Shown here piece by piece: positions 57,344 through 64,000 of a stretch of DNA of 64,000 nucleotides. Positions within the stretch are counted from its first letter, which is position 1; the number at the start of each line of letters is the position of its first letter. The notes under the pieces are model-generated. The model worked only from the letters and a program-made list of their open reading frames with translations. It was not told the DNA's origin and made no database searches. The stretch comes from Pollenia angustigena (taxonomy: Eukaryota > Arthropoda > Insecta > Diptera > Polleniidae), in NCBI GenBank assembly GCA_930367215.1, contig OV884059.1, positions 63,893,393 through 63,957,392 of the forward strand, read 5' to 3'. A program made the translations under genes and the position numbers.

Positions 57344-58581
57344 TAGAGTTGTCAATTATTCCCCTTTCAGCTTTGATCGAATAATTCAAATAATTGTTTT
57401 TGTTTGTTCGATCTAACGATTAAATCTGAAAAATTATTCGATTAATCGATGAGAATAACGAATAAAAAAATTACATATTTTAAATAAGATACATTTTCTT
57501 CTTTATTTTTTCTCAAATCCACTATGACTGATGCGTACTATTTTGATGCGTACAACTTTTCATCTAAGCTCTATATCGTTGTATTACTTAAAGGAATCGT
57601 AAAATTCTTAATTCTTAAATAATCCGATGCAACTTTGGATTTTCGAAAGGCATTTGCAGACCTACCATCTTCAGCCAAACTTCTGCGTACAACTTCTTCT
57701 ATAAAACAACCGCTGTCTCTCTGTATGTATTTTTCCATTGGAAGAAGTTCGGCATATTTTGATGACGTTGGATTATAATAATCTTTGTCTTCTATTGTAA
57801 TATTGTGACACTCGAGCGTCATTAAGCTCTAATCACATCAAAACCGAGATGATTAACCATATATTGAAGTTATTTGTTAATCACTTCAACACATGACATG
57901 ATTACAACTTTCGCGTGTACAACCGACCATGATTTCTTCTTAATGGTTTTATTTGACTTTAAATAATTCGTAAATTTTCACAATTCCATAATTAATATGT
58001 TTAAAATTATGTTCTGATCACTTTATTATAGTATTTTATTCATTTCTAATAATTTAAAGAAATTTAAATTTGTTTGTTGCAGTTTTTTTCTTTATCATCT
58101 GTCATCTAAATCTTCTCAAATGTAATGTGAACGGCTCTGATTAACTTAATCAACATTTCATGAAAATTGTTTAACGTTTGATTTAAAAAGAAAACAGCTG
58201 TTACAATTGTTTATCAAAGATTTGTTTAATACGAACATACAAGATACATTTTTGAAAAACAATGAATACTTAACACGGTTTTTGCCTACTAAACATTGAG
58301 ATTAATAACACGGAGGGCTATAGCAATAATATTTTTTACTTTTTCTACATTTTGTATATAATCGCTAAAAACGTATGAGAATAAATCAAATTCTAAGCTT
58401 TTATTTGTTATTAGTCTTTTATTAATTTATTTTTTAATAAAAAAAAAAATTGTTCGATAAATCGACATAATTTAATCGATTTATTCGTTATTCGAAAATC
58501 GCCATTTTAAAATTATTCGAACAAGAGTTTGTTTTTGTTTGATCGATTAATCGAATTATTCTTAATCGGTTGACAACTCTA
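57344..58581. mobile_element. hAT element relic with perfect 8-bp duplication
   Basis: GTTAATAT at 57336-57343 and 58582-58589. The TIR TAGAGTTGTCAA at the left is mirrored at the right. The subterminal 150 bp at each end are packed with ATTCGATTAATCGAT, GAATAACGAATAA and TTTTTGTTTGTTCGAT motifs. A short coding-like frame lies at 57571-57822. Confidence 0.93.
57571..57822 (-). pseudogene. Short coding-like fragment in the hAT relic
   Basis: An 83-codon frame with mixed, non-repetitive composition (KYAELLPMEKYIQRDSG then FIEEVVRRSLAEDGRSANAF). I do not recognise a hAT signature such as the C-terminal dimerisation block, so it may be a captured exon or a poorly conserved transposase segment. 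Its position between the TIRs is the main context. Confidence 0.35.
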
Positions 58582-59040
58582 GTTAATATATACCCTTACC
58601 AAATGCCCCCGTGTGTGCTAAGGATCATTCGCACACGCAGGACGCAACTTCAATGTATAATCCACCAAAAATTATACACCCGACCCTTGTTAAGGAGCCG
58701 GAGCTACCTAACCTTCACTGCTATAGTTCTTACAAGCAGCTTCTGTTGAATTGCAACAGCGCCTCGGGATCCCTCCACAGACTGAACTTTCCCGTAAGGG
58801 TGAAAAATCAGCCTTCCTTGTAAGCTTCACCCTACCTGCGGCGTCCTGATAGTATTCCTCAAAGAAGCACACTAGCGGAGACCTCACCAATAGTCGGACC
58901 CTTTTACATGTTCACCGGGGGCAGACTTCCATGGCACAAAAAGGATAAAGTACTCCGGTTTTAACTCGAACCCTTTGAAATTTGTTGGACCCCAAAGAGA
59001 ACCGTCATTTGAATTTTTGGTGCATCCCAGGTTGCATACA

Positions 59041-59535
59041 CCTGTTTTTAAAATGACTGAGATAAATAATATGCAAATAAATTCAGGCGCTAAAGTTAAT
59101 TAAATAAACCAGGCAGGTAAAAAGTAGTTTAAAAAACGTGTGTTTTAACTCTTTTTTTATTTTGGTAACTAAAAATAACAAACACATTAATTAATTTAAA
59201 AATAATTTTTCCGTTGTATATTTAACATTTAAAAATAATGAAAGAATTCCTTTAGTTAAAATGAAATGTAAATTATTAGTTTTCTGATTAAGTTTTGAGT
59301 TATTCAAACCTAATTTGGACCAAATTCCAATCTGGATAGAAATGATGTTGAACAGGATTTAAGCTCTCCCGATCAAAAGAGCCGATCTAACAGCAACATA
59401 CTATGGTTTAATTTAAAGAATGCTAATGTTATGTTATGGTTAAATGTAAAAATAGTTCCTTAAAGAGGAAGTGAAGTTTATTGCATTTAGTTAAGTTTCC
59501 ACATGCCGAAGACATTTATCTATTATTTCACAATG
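59041..59535. other. No gene seen
   Basis: AT-rich noncoding sequence between the LINE fragment and the palindromic element. Confidence 0.4.
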
Positions 59536-59772
59536 GCGCCAGAGGTGGCATGTCATAACGTCAAGTGGCATTAAGACACTTTGAAAATGGACATCATGTC
59601 ATTTTTAAAAATGTCATAAGGTCCATAATTACTAAAGACGTTATATACAAAAAGATCTACATACACGCAGAGAAAAAATGTTATATTATGGTCACAACTA
59701 ACAAAACTATTTTTAAAGAAACTTATTTAACCATAATATGGTTGTCAGTGACGGCCGAAGACGGGCTATACT

Positions 59773-59931
59773 GAGAAGCTTTAGCTAGCGAAGCCGGAGT
59801 TTGTTATACCATAGAGGATAAGATCGTTGCGCCCGGCCGAAGGCCGGCTGTGAAGAGAAGCTTTAGTTAGCGAAGACGGTACTTGTTTTATCAAAGAGGA
59901 GAAAATCCTTGCGCCCGGCCGAAGGCCGTCT
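59773..59931. repeat. Two GC-rich tandem units of about 82 bp
   Basis: Units begin at 59773 and 59855 with GAGAAGCTTTAG(C/T)TAGCGAAG and end in TTGCGCCCGGCCGAAGGCC, a GC palindrome (GGCCGAAGGCC) unlike anything else in this AT-rich window. They are about 85 percent alike by eye. Confidence 0.85.
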
Positions 59932-59956
59932 ATGTCTTCGAGTTTGTAAGCATATT

Positions 59957-60099
59957 GTGGACATTATGACACTCTACAAAGTGTCATAACGTCCACGTAC
60001 TTTATGACACTCTACAAAGTGTCATAACGTCCACGGACTTTATGACACTGCTCTGATGGACATTATGACACTTTTAAAAGTGTCATAAAGTCCATGGAG
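59957..60099. repeat. Array of TATGACACT...AGTGTCATA hairpins
   Basis: Three to four hairpins: TGGACATTATGACACTC facing GTGTCATAACGTCCA, the same again, then a variant with ACTTTTAAAAGT at the centre. Spacing is about 42 bp. The half-site matches the element's own TIR (TGTCATAACGTC), so these look like duplicated terminal motifs. Confidence 0.85.
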
Positions 60100-60149
60100 A
60101 CTGTGACACTTTTTGGACACTGGACGTTATGACATGCCACCGCGCCAGA

Positions 60150-60484
60150 CCAACTTCTTTCCGCAACAGAGTCTTTGTGGTCATAAGCTATTTCATTATG
60201 TTGGTAATTATAATAATTTGTCCCAAAAATTTTATATTCAACAATTAATCATCTTTCTAAATTTTATTGGAATCGGTCCATAAAACTGCTCTAAATGATA
60301 AATAAAAGTTATAGCGCCATGGTGGCGTGAAAATTAGTTCAACCTTTTTTCAAAGCCAGAAATTTAAACAGTTTGGTACTGCTATAATTGTCTATTGTTT
60401 AATTAGTAAAGGTTGGTATTGAAATGAAATTTGGCGACTACAACTTTTATAATAAATATTACACCTCGGCATTTTTTTAGGGTA
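60150..60484. other. Noncoding, dispersed-repeat-like
   Basis: Contains phrases such as ATTGGAATCGGTCCATAAAA that are common in the fly dispersed repeats. No gene. Confidence 0.4.
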
Positions 60485-60492
60485 GAATTGAC

Positions 60493-60704
60493 CAGGGTCT
60501 AAAAAACTGCAGTCGAAACCAAAAACTGTAGAACAAAAAACGAAAATGTTTGTACAACTTTTTGATTTTCGAGTTGGTTTGACTGCGATATTTTACATTA
60601 TTGAGTCAAAAGTAAAAGCAACAGATTTAATTTTGGCCAATGACAAATAAAGAAGTGGAAGAAATTACAGTTTTTCTACTTTGACTGCAGTTTTTTAAAC
60701 GCTG
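60493..60704. mobile_element. 212-bp hAT-like MITE, copy 2
   Basis: The ends CAGGGTCTAAAAAACTGCAG and, inverted, CAGCGTTTAAAAAACTGCAG; the flanks GAATTGAC (60485-60492) and GAATTGAA (60705-60712) match at 7 of 8. Same family as 12717-12929, in the opposite orientation. Confidence 0.88.
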
Positions 60705-60889
60705 GAATTGAATATGTGACCAATATAACCATACACCTCCATAAAATCTCTTTAAAACGACAAAATATGTAGATATCTAGATAATATTGGGCGCAAAGAA
60801 ATCTTTAACTCCGGGTCCGTTATAGGCCATGGGTCCTTAGACGCGAACAATTTGTAATTTGGAAGTGTATGTTTAAGGCCTTTTGACAG

Positions 60890-61085
60890 AAATTCTAAGA
60901 GCCATTTTTTTGAATGCCTTTAAGAAGCTCTGGCGAAAGAAAGGAAAGCGGAAGGCCTTCTCCGCAATGACAACGCTTGTAAAAAAGATATGGGTATGGA
61001 ATGGAGCGAGAAGGCCTTGTTTATCCAAAATAAGGGATACAGAGGCCTTCTAGAAGGCCTCCGTACTCCTTCTTTTTCCCGCTGG
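60890..61085. repeat. GGCCTTCT-rich segment
   Basis: Six or so copies of AAGGCCTT / AGGCCTTCT, including the palindrome GAGGCCTTCTAGAAGGCCTC near 61040, within less than 200 bp. This could be the end of a nonautonomous element; the limits are not defined. Confidence 0.45.
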
Positions 61086-61160
61086 GTATAAGTGATTGCT
61101 TGTATATATAAGTGCTTTATTATGTTTGCAAATTTATTTAAGTTAATGCTAACTAATCAT

Positions 61161-62073
61161 CAGTGTGACCCTTTTAGCATTTTCACTGCTAAATTTAGCA
61201 TTATTTATTTTGATTTAGCAGCGAATTTTTCAAATAGCATTTAGCATTATTTTCAACATTTTTGTAATATCTTTTTATCATTATTTAGCATTTTTTAATC
61301 TTAAAAATTTTATATATTGTTATTTCACAATATAACTTTTTATGTTTTCAATGACAATTTTACTTATATTTTAGCCATTATTATTTATTGCCACAGATAG
61401 ATACGCAAAAAACCCCATCTAACATTTTGAAAATTTTACAAAAAACCATTTAAAATGCTAAATTCGCCTTAAACTGTTTATAATTTATTTTTCTTCTACT
61501 TTTCTAAACCTAAAGGCCCAACCATAATATGCATAGCCGTACGGTATGTGCGATCAGTTTCGCTCTTTGCTTAAGCAAATGACAGTTTCATAAAACTTAA
61601 CAAAAATTTTCTTTAATTTCAATATGGTTTGCCTAATATGATTAACATGTATTCGCTCATTTGCTTAAGCCAACCTAAACACATTATGGTTGCGCCTAAA
61701 TAGTTTTTTTTGTCAGTTGACAATGTTGCATATTTTTCAAACTGTAGGTTAGGGCTTTAAGCGTTTATCATGTAATTTTTTGAAGATAGGGCCTTTTGTT
61801 TTTTGGTTAGAAAATCGCTAACTTTTGTCAAACTACTGAATTGTTTTTATTAAATAAATATATGTATGTATGTATATAATTTTTTTTTATATAAATTTCA
61901 TTTTATTTTAAAGAAATATAATATTTACAGGTAAATTAATGCATATTTCATTCATTAAAATGATACAACTATTTAAAAAAATTTAGCATTTTCATATTTT
62001 ACTTTTAGCATTTTTAGCATTGTTTTAATCCCCATTTAGCATCCAATTTTTTTTTTTAGTTGTGGACACACTG
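61161..62073. mobile_element. hAT-like element with TTTAGCATT subterminal repeats
   Basis: Ends CAGTGTGACC and, inverted, CAGTGTGTCC. The flanks CTAATCAT and GTAAACAA agree at 5 of 8, so the duplication is weak. Both ends are dense in TTTAGCATT or TAGCATTT. Inside, 61514-61696 has inverted AGGC(C/G)CAACCATAAT ends and looks like a further small insertion. Confidence 0.65.
61514..61696. mobile_element. Small TIR element inside the TTTAGCATT element
   Basis: AGGCCCAACCATAATATG at the left and, inverted, AGGCGCAACCATAATGTG at the right. TGCTTAAG(C)CAA motifs recur inside in both orientations. The target duplication is not certain (AA/TAA context). Confidence 0.6.
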
Positions 62074-62208
62074 GTAAACAAGTATTTTATTCAATTCATT
62101 CTCTCTTATTTTGTATATGGTGTTATGGTTAAATATTTGAGTAAATGTTGTGCACTTTGAATAAAGGCAAACAAGTGAATTATTCAAAGCAGACCTCTAC
62201 TACATACA

Positions 62209-62418
62209 CACCAGAGAACCTCAAATCTCACTATTTTTGTGCATTTATTCATACGCTAAAATTTACAATAACTCTATACATGCAAAACAAAGTTCAACCA
62301 AAGACTATAAATATATAAAGATGTTGCACTTAGTACATTTGAAATTTTAAAAAATGTTGTGCTTCTTATGGATGAGGGGGGGAAGTAACAAGAAAGCAAA
62401 AACTTCGTGCTCACATTC
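62209..62418. repeat. Shortened relative of the P-like element's end region
   Basis: CAGAGAACCTCAAATCTCAC through 'aaaacttcgtgctcac' matches 46053-46138 joined to about 46318-46425, lacking roughly 180 bp that the other copy has. Both lie in the same orientation on plus. It could be an internal deletion here, or an insertion in the 46-kb copy. Confidence 0.7.
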
Positions 62419-62540
62419 AGAGAACTAAAGAGAGCGAGAAACCACATGCATTAATACATACACATGTTTGCTGTTTTTGCCAGCCAAAGTGTGTGTGTGT
62501 TTGTGTTTTTTTTTCGTTGAAACCGGTTTTTGGTATTTTT

Positions 62541-63470
62541 ATACCCTTCACCGAAGGTAAAAGGGTATATATAACTTTGTCATTCCGTTTGTAATTTCTA
62601 CAATATTGATCCTACACCCTATAAAGTATATATATTCTGGGTTCTTATGAAAAGCGAAGTTCAAATCCGGTTGTCCGTCTGTCCGTCTGTCCGTCTGTCC
62701 GTCTGTCCGTCTGTCCGTCTGTCCGTCTGTCCGTCTGTCTGTTGAAATGGGTTTTCCGAAGCCCCCAGATATGATGGGAGCTTCGTTGGGGTATCTTTCT
62801 GTCAGGTATTCTTATTATAATTTTGCTATTGAAATTCAGCCAGATCGGTCCACAAATGGCTGAGATATGAGCAAAAAACCACGACTACCTCTAATTTTTC
62901 CCAAAAATCCCTTGTGGTTGTTGTATTTTTATTACTTTTTGCTGTATAACTGGGGAACGGCAAAAGCAAAAGTTTCCAAATTAGGTACACACATTTAGGT
63001 TGCCAATACACACCATTCTACAAAATGTGGGCGGGATTGGAGCAGTGGGCGTGGTACCTCCCGTACAAAAAAAATTAAAAATTTTATAAAAACCTAAATT
63101 TTAAGGCTGCCATATGTCCTATGGATATGATTTATATACCAAAATATCGGAAATTTTTAGTAGAACATATTTTATAAAAAACTCGGGAAAATCGGTTCAG
63201 ATACAAAAAAGTTATGACCAAAATTTTTTTTTTTTTTTTAAATACCCACTTTCGGGAACCATAGATCTCCCGGAGTCCAAGCTTTATAACCAAGGTAAAT
63301 GGTAAATTTCTTCTTTAACACGTTGGTATATAAATCTGTCAAATCGGTTAAAAAATGGCTGAGTTATCAGCAAAAAACCACGACTGCCTCTAATTTTTCC
63401 AAAAAAATCCCTTGTGGTTGTTGTTTTTTTGTTTTTTTATTTGAACGAGTTGAATTTTAAGCATAAGAAA
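62541..63470 (+). repeat. Fly dispersed repeat, copy C, with expanded GTCCGTCT tract
   Basis: Starts ATACCCTTCACCGAAGGTAA and follows copy B closely (TTTGTCATTCCGTTTGTAAT, ACCCTATAAAGTATATATAT). At 62670-62738 the 8-mer GTCCGTCT is repeated about eight times, longer than in copies A and B. Two related blocks containing AGCAAAAAACCACGACT and CTCTAATTTTTCC (62870 and 63370) show an internal duplication of about 500 bp. Confidence 0.75.
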
Positions 63471-63588
63471 CATGTACACATGCTTGTACATGATTGTTCG
63501 CTTTAATTGAAAAATACATACCTACATATTAAACTAATAATATGACGGAGTATATTATACTATAATTCTTTATTTTTAACAACGTTAA

Positions 63589-63662
63589 TAGCTCAATGGT
63601 CTGGGCGGTTGCCCAAGAAGGTTTGTTTTGTTTGTTAAATTGCCGGGGTTCAAATCTCGGCA
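63589..63662 (+). ncRNA. tRNA-like segment
   Basis: TAGCTCAATGGT (A-box-like) is followed by GGTTCAAATCTCGG (B-box-like) about 46 bases later. I could not assign an anticodon or a paired acceptor stem. Its placement after a copy of the dispersed repeat parallels 10137-10203, so a retroposed module is more likely than a working tRNA gene. Confidence 0.45.
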
Positions 63663-64000
63663 TCTCCACCTCTTCCAAACAGAAAATTTTTTAACTTTTT
63701 TTATAAATATTTCTATAAACGATTTTAAAATTATTCAGCGATTTTTGATTTTTTCATTTTATTAACAATATAAATATGAATCGTTCGCCTTACATGTGAA
63801 ACAAAAACCATATTTTACAATTTGTTTTTGGCTTAAATGTAAATACCTAAGTATGTAGTATGTACGAGTATGCAAAAGTTATTTATGTGTATTGGTAGGC
63901 ATTGTTTTCATGATTGTTGTTTTTTTCAGTTTTAGAGACGGATTGTTGCTATGTTTTGATAATCTCTTCTTACATTTCAATTCAAAAATCTCACACGTGT
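63663..64000. other. Right edge, noncoding
   Basis: AT-rich sequence, probably the tail of the dispersed repeat region. No gene seen. Confidence 0.4.

Larger units (their letters stand above)
57224..59040 (-). mobile_element. 3' fragment of a LINE, split by a hAT relic
   Basis: The T-run at 57225-57239 is a poly(A) tail on minus, preceded by GATTATATAAGAGTGATTATC and the G/C-rich GGCGCC. The other side (58590-59040) is unusually G/C-rich and lacks long frames; on minus it reads as a 3' UTR-like sequence with GGATGCACC, GACGGTTCTC and TTAGCACACACGGGGG. Best guess: untranslated 3' region of an I/R1/LOA-type element. The apparent frames at 58611-58890 lack known motifs. Confidence 0.5.
59544..60141. 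mobile_element. 598-bp palindrome-rich element with 8-bp duplication
   Basis: Perfect duplication GCGCCAGA (59536-59543 and 60142-60149) and TIR GGTGGCATGTCATAACGTC at both ends. The interior holds repeated hairpins of TTATGACACT / AGTGTCATAA (59957-60099), GC-rich tandem units (59773-59931) and a CCATAATATGG pair (59690-59745). No coding region; the short frame at 59565 is repeat-derived. Confidence 0.92.

Noticed and set aside
59957..60099. CRISPR-like regularly spaced palindromes
   Set aside because: Eukaryotic context, hairpins derived from the element's own TIR, no unique spacers.

Overview
The window reads as AT-rich, gene-poor insect DNA, most likely from a cyclorrhaphan (calyptrate-type) fly. 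This is inferred from base composition and from the mix of jockey, Tc1/mariner, hAT, PIF/Harbinger-like, P-like and Transib-like relics. I see no convincing intact host gene. Nearly everything recognisable is mobile DNA, mostly dead, and much of it is stacked copy inside copy. Many boundaries could be set by reading terminal inverted repeats (TIRs) and target-site duplications (TSDs) directly.

Layout. 1-601 (minus): N-terminal part of a piggyBac-type transposase running off the left edge. 2.6-3.3 kb: a TA-flanked element containing a 225-bp MITE whose sister copy lies at 49.7 kb. 5.8-7.0 kb: hAT relic. 8.5-10.4 kb: two copies of a fly dispersed repeat (one carrying a Harbinger-like MITE, one a tRNA-like cassette) with another MITE between them. 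10.5-14.5 kb: a 3.95-kb TIR element holding a hAT element (itself holding a MITE) and a pogo-like element. 15-22.7 kb: small TIR elements, a CCATAATATGG repeat field and long AT-rich stretches without genes.

22.9-31.9 kb: an old minus-strand LINE of about 4.4 kb without its guests. ORF1 has a PHD-type finger, coiled coil and FP-like domain; ORF2 has endonuclease and reverse transcriptase. At least five later insertions break it, one being a foldback element that carries a piece of a second LINE. 32.9-34.0 and 41.0-41.8 kb: Tc1-like pseudogenes. 37.4-38.3 kb: an unnamed transposase-like pseudogene. 39.15-39.43 kb: a RAG1/Transib-like exon. 42.2 kb: a MADF-like fragment. 43.1-44.7 kb: Harbinger-like and pogo-like MITEs. 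46.0-47.75 kb: P-element-like transposase fragments joined head to head.

50.3-56.7 kb: a Transib/RAG1-like transposase pseudogene (minus), split by a Harbinger-like MITE and by a nearly complete jockey retrotransposon (51.9-55.9 kb, plus), the youngest-looking coding element here. 56.7-60.7 kb: a MITE, a hAT relic inside a LINE 3' end, a palindrome-rich 598-bp element and a 212-bp MITE. 61.2-64 kb: a hAT-like repeat, a P-like deletion derivative and a third copy of the fly dispersed repeat.

These parts do not form a pathway. Their relation is chronological: nesting gives an order of insertion, and in several places removing the guest plus one TSD restores the host reading frame, which validates the boundaries. 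The most interesting item is the RAG1-like relic, whose presumed end reads CACAGTG (the heptamer of V(D)J recombination signals) next to a GC-rich 5-bp candidate target site. Family names are from memory of motifs; no database search was run.
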